NCBI GenBank assembly: GCA_035620375.1
Contig: DASPGX010000019.1
Location: 1 to 56,146, forward strand
DNA length: 56,146 bases
DNA from: DASPGX01 sp035620375
Lineage (GTDB): Bacteria > Patescibacteriota > Minisyncoccia > 2-02-FULL-40-12 > GWA2-44-9
Reading direction: 5' to 3'
The first letter of the stretch is position 1. Each line of letters opens with the position of its first letter. The notes beneath the pieces were generated by a model that worked only from the letters and a program-made list of their open reading frames with translations, had not been told where the DNA came from and made no database searches. Position numbers and translations under genes: made by a program. Shown piece by piece: positions 19,619 through 26,956 of this stretch.

Positions 19619-21316
19619 TTACTGTACCGACTTGGAGACGCGCGCGGCGCGCTTCTCCTGGGCCTGCTTGGACTTGGCGTCCCGCAGGGGGGTCACCAGA
19701 ATAGGCTTGCGCTTGTCGCCCCGCTGACGGAGCCACTCCTGAACCGTCTGCTTCGTGGTCGGCAGGCTGTCGTTGTCCTTGAACGCTTCCGTGGTCGCGT
19801 CCAGCAGGTCCTGCAGCGTGATACCCGTCGCCTCCGCGTCGGACGGGAGCCGCTTGTCCCGGTCCTTGGCGCGCTTCTTGGCGCCCAGGACGATGGATGT
19901 CAGCACCCGGCCCGAGAGGAACTCGCACAGCGGAACGGTTTCGGGCTCGTCGTCCTCGAACGACACCTGGATGATGTCGTTCTCCGGCGCATCGGCGAAG
20001 ATATTCTCCACCAGCGCACCGATAGGGTCCGGGCCGCCGGCCATTTGTGCCTTACGCAGATGCACACGCAGGATGCCCTCCGCCATGTGAGGCTCGGTAG
20101 GCGGCTTGATGAACACCTTGCGGTGCATCCGGTCCACGACGGCCGTGTCCAGAAGGTCGATACGGTTCGTGGACAGGATAACGGACACGCCGTGCATCTC
20201 CTTGACGCCGTCCACGAGCGTATTGAACTGGTTCACGTAGTCCATGGTCGCCGTGCTGGCGTTGGACGTGCCCCGCTGGAGCAGAAACGACTCCACGTCG
20301 TCCAGGAAGATGACCACGGGAGCGCCGGTGACCTTATAGAGCCGTTCGGCGCCCGCGAAAATCTCCCGGAGCTGGCGTTCCGTCTCCCCGATCCACTTGC
20401 TGGAGAGCTCCGGCCCGCGGATGGCGATGAAGTTCCCCTTCGCGTGCGGCGTAATCTTGTCCTTGAACCGTTCGAAGATGAGCCGGGCGACCGCCTTGGC
20501 GATGCTCGTCTTGCCGCACCCCGGAGGGCCGTTAAACACGAACTTGAACGAGGGGTCCATGTCGTACCGCTCGTACAGATCCGGACGGTCGTAGGGGTCC
20601 ATGATGTCGGCCACGATGCTCGCGATGAGCTCGTCGTGCCCGGCGATATCGTCGAACGTCACGTTGGGAAGCTCGGCCAGGGCGAACGGCGAAGCCGCGC
20701 CCAGGGCGTCGCTCTCCCCCGCGTGCGGGAGGACCCGGAGCACGAGGCCGGCATTCATGATGACTCGCCTGCCCGTCTCCAGTTCCGTGGGGTTCACCGC
20801 GGCACTGATGCGCGCCGTCAGGTGCTCGTCGTGGGTTCCTTCCAGCAGGGCGACGTCGTCGTCCACCCACCGGAGGAACCGGTATTCGCCGCCCAGGACC
20901 TCCGGATACTTGTCCACGCCGATGATGCCGCCCGTCTTCGTGGAGACCATGACGGGAGTTCCCGGCGGCGCATCCTCCGGCTTGATGACCGGCAGGACGC
21001 CGACCCGGAGCCGTACGCCCTTGGACAGGATGTCGGCCGTGCCGTCTTCGTACCAGCGCATCAGCGTGTCGTAGGCGATGGGGACCGCCGTGATGTCCTT
21101 CAGTGCCTGCTGGGAGTCGGCGAGTTCTTCGGCCAGCGCATGAAGCTCTCCGGCCTGCTTCTTGACGGCGCCCATGAGGCGGAAGATCTCCAGGCGGCGC
21201 TTCTCGTCGCTCTCTTTGGCATCCGTGACCTGTTTCTCACGCGCATCTTCGGACGCCTTCAGCGCGTTTTCGAGCTCCGAAACGCGCTGCCGGAGCCTAT
21301 CGGATTCACTCGGCAT
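19619..21316 (-). CDS. arc: proteasome-associated AAA+ ATPase (ARC/Mpa family)
   Basis: ARC/Mpa hexamers bind Pup-tagged proteins through N-terminal coiled coils, unfold them and feed them to the 20S proteasome. This 565-residue protein shows the coiled coil (about 1-75), the double-OB inter-domain (about 78-200), and the AAA+ domain: Walker A GPPGCGKT (263-270), pore-loop SKWIGETERQ (306-315), Walker B VVIFLDDVES (334-343) and sensor-1 STNR (382-385). Two oddities: the Walker B pair is Asp-Asp rather than Asp-Glu, and the C-terminus (SKSVQ) lacks the penultimate-Tyr motif that docks Mpa on the proteasome. The ribosome site AAGGAGA is well placed. It is the last gene of prcB-prcA-arc. Confidence 0.92.
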   Translation of the reverse strand: MPSESDRLRQRVSELENALKASEDAREKQVTDAKESDEKRRLEIFRLMGAVKKQAGELHALAEELADSQQALKDITAVPIAYDTLMRWYEDGTADILSKGVRLRVGVLPVIKPEDAPPGTPVMVSTKTGGIIGVDKYPEVLGGEYRFLRWVDDDVALLEGTHDEHLTARISAAVNPTELETGRRVIMNAGLVLRVLPHAGESDALGAASPFALAELPNVTFDDIAGHDELIASIVADIMDPYDRPDLYERYDMDPSFKFVFNGPPGCGKTSIAKAVARLIFERFKDKITPHAKGNFIAIRGPELSSKWIGETERQLREIFAGAERLYKVTGAPVVIFLDDVESFLLQRGTSNASTATMDYVNQFNTLVDGVKEMHGVSVILSTNRIDLLDTAVVDRMHRKVFIKPPTEPHMAEGILRVHLRKAQMAGGPDPIGALVENIFADAPENDIIQVSFEDDEPETVPLCEFLSGRVLTSIVLGAKKRAKDRDKRLPSDAEATGITLQDLLDATTEAFKDNDSLPTTKQTVQEWLRQRGDKRKPILVTPLRDAKSKQAQEKRAARVSKSVQ

Positions 21317-21432
21317 CGCGCACTCTCCTTCCGATCCGGTTCGCAGTTATTAACGACCGAGGGTTGGACCATACCATGCTATTTTGGAATTGAAAAGCGG
21401 TCCGCCGGCATGCCGGGGACCGCTGAAAACCG

Positions 21433-22149
21433 TCAGAAATCCATGCGCCGGAAGATGTCGCCGAACCGGCGTTCCGCGTACGCGGCGCGGTCCAGCAGGA
21501 CGACCTCCCGCCGCGTCGCATCGGCGAATACGTCGCGGAGTCCCTCGTGCCGCTGCACCGTCTGCAGGGACAGGAAGATGCGGCCGATGGCGTTCACGTC
21601 GGCGTCGGGATCCCAGGCGGCGGCCAGCTCACCGTTGAGCTTCTTGACGTTCTCTTCCTCGGCCTTGCGGTTCTGCGAAGCGCTGTCTACGGCGCCAAGG
21701 AAATACACCTTCTCGTGGACTTCCGTCTCGCCCTGGTAGTCCACATGGGCGAGGTAGTCGTCCTCGGGTGTTGCCTGAAGCTGGACGATAGCCGCCTCGG
21801 CCTTGATGGGCTGGGCCAGAAGCGCGTAGTACCGCTCGGCGATGAACCTGCCGACGCCTTCGGCAAGCTGACGGGCATGCACGTCCCCCCGCGAGCGCTG
21901 GCTGGCGAGCGAGTAGGCGTAGTAGATGGCCGCCTTGGACACGAGCGCGCCGGCGTCCACCGTACCGCGGGTGACCACGGCGAGGCGGTCCAGCGCCTTG
22001 TAGATGCGGTTCTGGGTCCGGCTCTTGTTGGGCGCGATGAGCCAGATGCCGGCCTTTCCGCTCCACACGAGCGCCGGCGAGGACAATTGGAGCGGAAGCT
22101 CGATGTCCTGCCTGCGCTTGGCGAAGTATTCCAGATCAACGCTGGGCAT
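21433..22149 (-). CDS. prcA: proteasome alpha subunit
   Basis: PrcA forms the outer gating rings of the bacterial 20S proteasome. The protein (238 residues) has the Ntn-hydrolase fold pattern of bacterial alpha subunits: an N-terminal helix (EYFAKRRQDIELP), GIWLIAPNKSRT (like VLFVAENPSR in actinobacterial PrcA), IYKALDRLAVVTRGTVDAGA, and RGDVHARQLAEGVGRFIAERY. It lacks a propeptide and a catalytic Thr, as expected. The start at 22149 overlaps the 3' end of prcB by 14 nt and has a GGAGG site 6 nt before the ATG, so the two subunits are translationally coupled. The order prcB-prcA matches actinobacteria. Confidence 0.9.
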   Translation of the reverse strand: MPSVDLEYFAKRRQDIELPLQLSSPALVWSGKAGIWLIAPNKSRTQNRIYKALDRLAVVTRGTVDAGALVSKAAIYYAYSLASQRSRGDVHARQLAEGVGRFIAERYYALLAQPIKAEAAIVQLQATPEDDYLAHVDYQGETEVHEKVYFLGAVDSASQNRKAEEENVKKLNGELAAAWDPDADVNAIGRIFLSLQTVQRHEGLRDVFADATRREVVLLDRAAYAERRFGDIFRRMDF

Positions 22150-22888
22150 CACTGTCCTCCCCGATGACGCGGACGCCGCCGGCATCCACGCGCTTGAACC
22201 TGAACTTGCCTCCGCTGGCGTTGTCCACGCGCGCCGTCTCTTCCAGTACCTCGCGCGCGACGGCCAGTCCGGCCTTCTCCGTGAGTCCCGGGCGCCAGAG
22301 CTTCCGCAGCAGTCCCGCTCCCGACGTGTAGCCGGAACCGAAGAGTGAAACCGGCTTCTCACCGGTGTCTTCGGCCGTCGCGGTGTGGTCGATGTGGGAG
22401 CTGTCCGGGAACAGCGTGCATATGCGGATGCGCTTCTGCTCCGCGTCGTAGGCGACGAAGATGGGCATCACCGACAGGCCCGCGCCCGCCAGCCCGAGGC
22501 CGGAGAACAGCGCGTCCTTGAGGAAGTTGACCTTGGCGCGGAACGTCAGGCGCTCCTGCTCCGAGTCTTCCAGGAATCCGATGTAGTTCCGCAGGGTGCG
22601 CCGCACCCGCTCCCCTATCGCCGGCGAGCCGGAGATGAGCAGAACGGACGTGGCATCCACCCGCATGATCTTGTCGATGGACAGGTACATGCCCTGATCC
22701 ATCGCGGACATCTTGCCGTCCGAGAAGACGATGGCGGCTTCCCCCTTGAGGATGGGAAACGCGCCGATTGTCGTCCCGTGCGGAGACAGGTGCTTGAGCG
22801 AGTTCGGCCCGCCCAGCTCGGCCACGGAGACCCGCAGCCCCTCCAGGAGCTCGGTCTTCAGCGTGGCGGCGAAGTCGATGTTTTTCAC
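22136..22888 (-). CDS. prcB: proteasome beta subunit (catalytic)
   Basis: PrcB supplies the N-terminal threonine nucleophile of the 20S proteasome. With the GTG start at 22888 (GGGAGG 5 nt upstream) the protein is 250 residues and has a 38-residue propeptide ending in SPHG, cut before Thr39 (TTIGAF). Residues equivalent to the catalytic Asp and Lys are Asp57 (VFSDGK) and Lys73 (SIDKIM), two positions further from Thr1 than in the actinobacterial enzyme. A Gly-rich FGSGYTSGAG segment replaces the usual substrate-pocket loop. Length is normal. It is first in a - strand operon behind a clear promoter, back to back with the ligase gene. Confidence 0.92.
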   Translation of the reverse strand: MKNIDFAATLKTELLEGLRVSVAELGGPNSLKHLSPHGTTIGAFPILKGEAAIVFSDGKMSAMDQGMYLSIDKIMRVDATSVLLISGSPAIGERVRRTLRNYIGFLEDSEQERLTFRAKVNFLKDALFSGLGLAGAGLSVMPIFVAYDAEQKRIRICTLFPDSSHIDHTATAEDTGEKPVSLFGSGYTSGAGLLRKLWRPGLTEKAGLAVAREVLEETARVDNASGGKFRFKRVDAGGVRVIGEDSDAQR

Positions 22889-22921
22889 GGGAACCTCCCT
22901 TGGCAACGACCGATTCCGCAT

Positions 22922-22949
22922 AGAGTATCATTTTTTCCTTGTCGGTCAA
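22922..22949 (-). promoter_or_regulatory. promoter of prcB-prcA-arc
   Basis: On the - strand TTGACC (22944-22949) and TACTCT (22922-22927) are 16 nt apart, with TGA just before the -10 (extended -10). The leader is about 25-30 nt with a GGGAGG site. Confidence 0.65.
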
Positions 22950-22956
22950 TGTCTGG

Positions 22957-22985
22957 TTGCAATGCGCCGTTCTATCGGCTATTCT
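22957..22985 (+). promoter_or_regulatory. promoter of the Pup ligase-fold gene and pup
   Basis: TTGCAA (22957-22962) and TATTCT (22980-22985) are 17 nt apart. This promoter is back to back with that of prcB, so the degradation and tagging halves can be regulated from one 130-bp region. Confidence 0.6.
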
Positions 22986-23019
22986 TGCCCCCACGGACTT
23001 TTTCAAGTCAGGAGGTACC

Positions 23020-24597
23020 ATGCCGAATCCGGCGCGTCCTGCCATGGTCATGGGCCTGGAGACGGAATACAGCATCTACGCCCGCGGCCAGAGCCGAACC
23101 GCCCCCGCCAAGGACGGGGGGCAGCTCAAGGAGATGGTGGACGCCCTCATCGCCGAGGCGTTCACGGACCCCCTCTTCACGGGGCCACAGTTGATGGTGA
23201 CCCACGGCCAGCCGCACGGCCTGGGCTGGCTGCATAACGGCGCCCGTCTGTACAACGACATGCACTCCACGCCGGAGTACTGCACCCCCGAGTGTCCGCG
23301 GCCGGATATCCTCGTGGCGCACGATCAGGCCGGCATGCTCATCGAGTGGCGCGCATCGCTCCTGGCTGCTCAGCAGCTGGGATACGAAATCGACCTGTAC
23401 AAGAAGAACACCGACGGGCACGGCCATGCGTACGGGTGCCACGAGAACTACTGCGTTTCCACGCGTCTGTGGAATAAGCTGTTCAAGGGCGACGTGAACC
23501 TGCATCAGCTCATCATGGCGACGTTCTTCGTCGTGAGGCCCATCCTCACGGGCGCGGGCAAGGTGGGCGTGGAGAATGCCGTCCGCACACAGCCGTTCCA
23601 GCTGTCGCAGCGGGCGGAGTTCATCTCCACGTTCCGCAGCCAGATTACGACGAGTAACCGTCCCATCCTGAACGAGCGGAACGAACCGCATGCCAATGCG
23701 GACTACTGGCAGCGCGTGCACTACATCATGGGCGACGCGAACATGTGCGAGGCCAGCACGTATCTGAAGACCGGCCTGACCGCGCTGATGTTCATGCTCC
23801 TGCAGGACGAGCGGAATCCCGGGTTCCATCTTCCGATTCTGGACGGCCAGTACCCACCGATGGCGCATACGGTGTCCCTGGACCCGCAGTTCGAGGCGCG
23901 CCTGCCCGTTCAGTTCGCCACACGGGACGCGCTGTACGACACGGGTACGCTGCCGGCTCCGGAGATTCTTTCCCGGTACCTGGGCCGGCTCGCCGAATAC
24001 GTGCAGGAGCGTCCCTTCCAGGATGCCGGGGAACAGGCGGTCTACGCGGACGTCGTCGCCCGGGCCCAGGAGTATCTGGCGACACTGCGGACCGGCAAAA
24101 TCCACCGCCTCTACGGCGTTCTGGACTGGCCGACCAAGTACGCGTTGCTGGAGAACTTCCTGGGCAAGCGCGGGAAGACGTTCGCGGACGCCGCGGCCGA
24201 CGATGAGCTGCGCAAGAAGATGCGCGTGTACGCCGACCATGCGTTCTGCAGCCTGGACCGTGAGCGCGGCCTGTACTTCAGGCTCGAGCGCGCCGGCCAC
24301 ATCACCCGCATCGTCAACGATGCGCAGGTCCTGAAGGCGACGTTCCAGCCGCCGGCGGGACGGCCCCAGCTCCGGACGCTGCTGACCGACCGGTTCGTCG
24401 GGAAAATCAAGGACGTGGACTGGGCGAAGGTCAACATCCGGAGCGCCAGCGGGAAGTCGGTAACCCTCAAGCTGAACGATCCGATGCTGACCGTGGACGA
24501 TGCGCTCATCAGGGAAATCGAGGGAGCCAAGAGTCCGTACGAACTCATCCAGTCCATCCGCCGGACGAACCGTACACAGATCGAAATCGAGGAATAA
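23020..24597 (+). CDS. Pup ligase / Pup deamidase family enzyme (PafA/Dop)
   Basis: Enzymes of this carboxylate-amine ligase fold attach Pup to lysines (PafA) or deamidate and remove it (Dop). This 525-residue protein has the ATP/Mg motif MGLETEYS (11-18), NGARLYND followed by HSTPEYCTPEC, YKKNTDGHGHAYGCHENY, FQLSQRAEF and NEPHANADYWQR...GDANM. The GDANMCEASTYLK and LDWPTKYALLENF stretches look more like Dop, while the spacing between GLETEYS and NGARLY is intermediate. Only one such enzyme is present here, and the tag next to it already ends in Glu, so it could act as the ligase. ATG at 23020 follows GGAGG. The pup-like gene starts 10 nt downstream. Confidence 0.9.
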   Translation: MPNPARPAMVMGLETEYSIYARGQSRTAPAKDGGQLKEMVDALIAEAFTDPLFTGPQLMVTHGQPHGLGWLHNGARLYNDMHSTPEYCTPECPRPDILVAHDQAGMLIEWRASLLAAQQLGYEIDLYKKNTDGHGHAYGCHENYCVSTRLWNKLFKGDVNLHQLIMATFFVVRPILTGAGKVGVENAVRTQPFQLSQRAEFISTFRSQITTSNRPILNERNEPHANADYWQRVHYIMGDANMCEASTYLKTGLTALMFMLLQDERNPGFHLPILDGQYPPMAHTVSLDPQFEARLPVQFATRDALYDTGTLPAPEILSRYLGRLAEYVQERPFQDAGEQAVYADVVARAQEYLATLRTGKIHRLYGVLDWPTKYALLENFLGKRGKTFADAAADDELRKKMRVYADHAFCSLDRERGLYFRLERAGHITRIVNDAQVLKATFQPPAGRPQLRTLLTDRFVGKIKDVDWAKVNIRSASGKSVTLKLNDPMLTVDDALIREIEGAKSPYELIQSIRRTNRTQIEIEE

Positions 24598-24607
24598 GGA
24601 GGACGCC

Positions 24608-24775
24608 ATGCCCGAACGTGAACGGCGACGGCCGCCGCAGCGGGTTCCTCCGGAACCCGCACCGCCCGACCGGGAGCGGGATCCTCCTCCCGAACGCGAC
24701 CCTCTGGACGACGTCGATGAGGACGTCGAACGCCACGAGGAGCACGTGGAGAAGGAAGAGCCCGAACGGGAGTAA
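24608..24775 (+). CDS. Pup/UBact-like protein modifier
   Basis: This 55-residue, extremely charged, probably disordered protein starts MPERERRRPPQR and ends in EEPERE. The N-terminal Pro/Arg-rich half and the acidic second half match the style of UBact, the Pup-like modifier of several non-actinobacterial phyla. Pup-type tags are conjugated through a C-terminal Glu. Here the last residue is already Glu, so no deamidation would be needed, but the Gly-Gly that normally precedes it in Pup is absent (RE instead). An AAGGAGGA site overlaps the stop codon of the ligase gene, so the two are coupled. Identity rests on composition, size and context, because such short proteins give little sequence signal. 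Confidence 0.75.
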   Translation: MPERERRRPPQRVPPEPAPPDRERDPPPERDPLDDVDEDVERHEEHVEKEEPERE

Positions 24776-24782
24776 CACACCG

Positions 24783-24811
24783 CCCCTCACTTGCGTGCAA
24801 GTGAGGGGTTT
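24783..24811 (+). terminator. intrinsic terminator of the tagging operon
   Basis: CCCCTCACTTG pairs with CAAGTGAGGGG (loop CGTG) and is followed by TTTCGCTTTG. It begins 8 nt after the pup-like stop codon. Confidence 0.8.
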
Positions 24812-24926
24812 CGCTTTGATTCGCGGCCCCGTCGCAAATCATCCTCAGGCCAGCAGGCCGTAGGATTTCATGTTTGGATGTGGACCGGCACGAAGCGCCG
24901 GATTGCGCCTCGCCGCAGCGCGCTGT

Positions 24927-25895
24927 CTAGAGCACGGAAAGCACGAAATCGTACAGCGCGTCCCCGGCGTCGCGGACTCCGCGCTTGGTGGCGCGGTCGG
25001 CGTGCACCAGCCAGCCGTGGATTCCCGCGAGCTCCGCGGGGGTGAAGCGGCGCGAAGCGCCCAGGGTTTTTTTGACGACGAAAGGATGGAGTTTCGCCCT
25101 GGACGCAATCGCCGCGGGAGCAAGGCCGCGCTCGCTCAAATCCTTGACCGCCAGCAGGTTCCGTACCGCGAACGCATACATGGACAGCAGGTAGTGCGGG
25201 TCCGCTCCTTGTGCCCGGTGGCGCTCAAGCTCGCGGAGCGAGCCGCGCTTGTCCCGTCCCGCCAGGGCGTCGGTCAGAGCGAAGATGTGCGCTTCCTGCC
25301 GGACCGGGACCCCGACGGCACGGACGGCGTCCGCTCCCAGCGTTCCGCTCCCCTTCCATGCGCAGAGCTTGTCCATCTCGTGCACGAGATTCCAGCTGTC
25401 GGTTCCCGCACCCGCCTGCAGGAGCGCGCATGCCGCCGCATCAAGCGTGCATCCCCGTTCCGCGCAGTACTCCTTCATCCATGCGGTCAGTTTGGCGCCC
25501 GTGAGCGGTTCGAACGACCGGGTCTGCTTCGCCTGGCCGTTCAGGAGCTTCCACAGCTTCCGGGAGGCCTTGGCCAGGTCCTTTTCGCTCCGGTCCTCCC
25601 GGATGACCAGTACCGTGTCCCCGGCCCGGGCCGTATTGCCGTCTTCCAGGAGGCGGTGCGCCAGTTCCGCGGACGCGTCGCCGGCGAACGCGTTCCGGAC
25701 GATGACGAGTGACGGCTCATTGAAGAACGAACGGTTCCGGAGCGCCTGCTCCAGGGCGTCGCCGTGCCCGGCCTGCTCCAGGTCCAGGCGCGCGGGACCG
25801 GCGGAACCGGGGTGTTTTTCGCCGAACCGTGCGGTCAGATGCCGCACTGCCAGATGCAGGCGTCCGCCGTCCGTGCCGTGGTAGACGATAATCAT
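24927..25895 (-). CDS. holA: DNA polymerase III delta subunit
   Basis: The delta subunit opens the beta clamp within the clamp loader. The 322-residue protein has the HolA layout: an N-terminal nucleotide-fold-like domain starting MIIVYHGTDGGRLHLAV (opening equivalent of YGEDTYL), VIVRNAF, TVLVIREDRSEKDLAKASRKLWK, a middle helical domain (LLQAGAGTDSWNLVHEMDKLC, where family members have G.D...L..EL.KL) and the C-terminal helical domain (IFALTDALAGRDKRGSLREL...LHPFVVKKTLGASRRF). It lacks a Walker A motif, as usual for delta. It overlaps the DUF3048 gene by 4 nt (ATGA) and is the last gene of the tsaE-polA-DUF3048-holA operon. Confidence 0.9.
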   Translation of the reverse strand: MIIVYHGTDGGRLHLAVRHLTARFGEKHPGSAGPARLDLEQAGHGDALEQALRNRSFFNEPSLVIVRNAFAGDASAELAHRLLEDGNTARAGDTVLVIREDRSEKDLAKASRKLWKLLNGQAKQTRSFEPLTGAKLTAWMKEYCAERGCTLDAAACALLQAGAGTDSWNLVHEMDKLCAWKGSGTLGADAVRAVGVPVRQEAHIFALTDALAGRDKRGSLRELERHRAQGADPHYLLSMYAFAVRNLLAVKDLSERGLAPAAIASRAKLHPFVVKKTLGASRRFTPAELAGIHGWLVHADRATKRGVRDAGDALYDFVLSVL

Positions 25896-26956
25896 GGAGT
25901 GATACCGATGCCCGGCGTGATGACGGATATCCAGACGGTGCCGGGCGCAAGGGCGACGGGGCTGCCGTCCTCATGCGTGAACACCGGCATGGCGTCATCG
26001 TCCGCGCGACTCCAGCGCACCGAGCGCCGCGTGCCGTCCTGGAAGAGCGCCGCGTCGCCCGAACCCGTCAGCGTGACCGCGATGTACTGGTCATACAGGA
26101 ATTCGGAGTCCGCTTCCATGACGATGACGGCGCTTGCGCGCACCTGCCGGCCGTCAATGGCGTCCAGTTCCGGCGTTCCGTTCCTGCTCCTGACCCAGTC
26201 GTTCCGCTCTCCGTCGTACGCCCAGTGCACGCGCCCTCCGTTGGTGTATGAAATGCCGAATCCCTCCACGGCACCGCCCAACGTGCGCGGCGGCCGTGCG
26301 GTGCGGTGCGGCCAGAACGGCGAGAGACTCGCCGTCACCGCGTAGTCCAGTTCGACCGCCTTGTCGTAGAGATGGTCGGGCGTGGTGAATCCGTTATGCG
26401 GACGCGGAATTTCCGTTTTCCTGAAGAATACGGTTCCTTCGTAGGCGAGCGCGTCAATGTTGTCCAGATATCCGGCATCCAGCCGGTCCAGGGCGTCCCG
26501 CTCCCCTCCCCAATGCGCATAGATGGCGCCGAACGCCTTCGCCAGTCCGATGAAGTTGTCACGTGCGGAGCGTATGGAGCCGATTTCGTCCGGGAGTTCG
26601 CACTGAAAGACGCCCATCATGCGCGTGATGCCGTTGGGCGTGACCGGAAGCTCGATGACCAGCTCCGCCGCCGCGATGCCCGACAACGGCCGGGCCTCGG
26701 CATCCGACGCCAGCATGACCGCCAGCGGCCGTGCGGACGGATCCGCGCACGGCTTTCCGGTGATGGGGCTCGCCGGTCCGGACACCGCCTGACCGCCGTA
26801 CTCGTTCATGACCTCAATGCGGCTGTTGCCGATCAGGAAGTACAGGAACAGCGCGACGGCACCGACGCCCGCGGCGCCGACGAGGCCGTAGAGCAGGTGG
26901 TCAACGGTCAGCCGCGACCACGCAGCCCGCAGTTTTTCCATAACGGTCATATTCAT
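25892..26956 (-). CDS. DUF3048 domain membrane-anchored protein (YerB-like)
   Basis: This 354-residue protein has one N-terminal membrane helix (about 24-42) and an extracytoplasmic DUF3048 region: RPLAVMLASDAEARPLSG, AAELVIELPVTPNGITRMMGVF, GSIRSARDNFIGLAKAFGAIYAHWGG and, further on, the C-terminal part with YDGERNDWVRSRNG and TVWISVI. The family is widespread in monoderm bacteria and its function is not established. The gene overlaps polA upstream and holA downstream by 4 nt each, so it is translationally coupled to replication genes, which probably reflects genome compaction rather than shared function. Confidence 0.85.
   Translation of the reverse strand: MNMTVMEKLRAAWSRLTVDHLLYGLVGAAGVGAVALFLYFLIGNSRIEVMNEYGGQAVSGPASPITGKPCADPSARPLAVMLASDAEARPLSGIAAAELVIELPVTPNGITRMMGVFQCELPDEIGSIRSARDNFIGLAKAFGAIYAHWGGERDALDRLDAGYLDNIDALAYEGTVFFRKTEIPRPHNGFTTPDHLYDKAVELDYAVTASLSPFWPHRTARPPRTLGGAVEGFGISYTNGGRVHWAYDGERNDWVRSRNGTPELDAIDGRQVRASAVIVMEADSEFLYDQYIAVTLTGSGDAALFQDGTRRSVRWSRADDDAMPVFTHEDGSPVALAPGTVWISVITPGIGITP

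Noticed and set aside
19613..24780. Long open frames antisense to arc, prcA and the Pup ligase gene (up to about 700 codons)
   Set aside because: They mirror the codon structure of clear proteasome genes and encode no recognisable domains.
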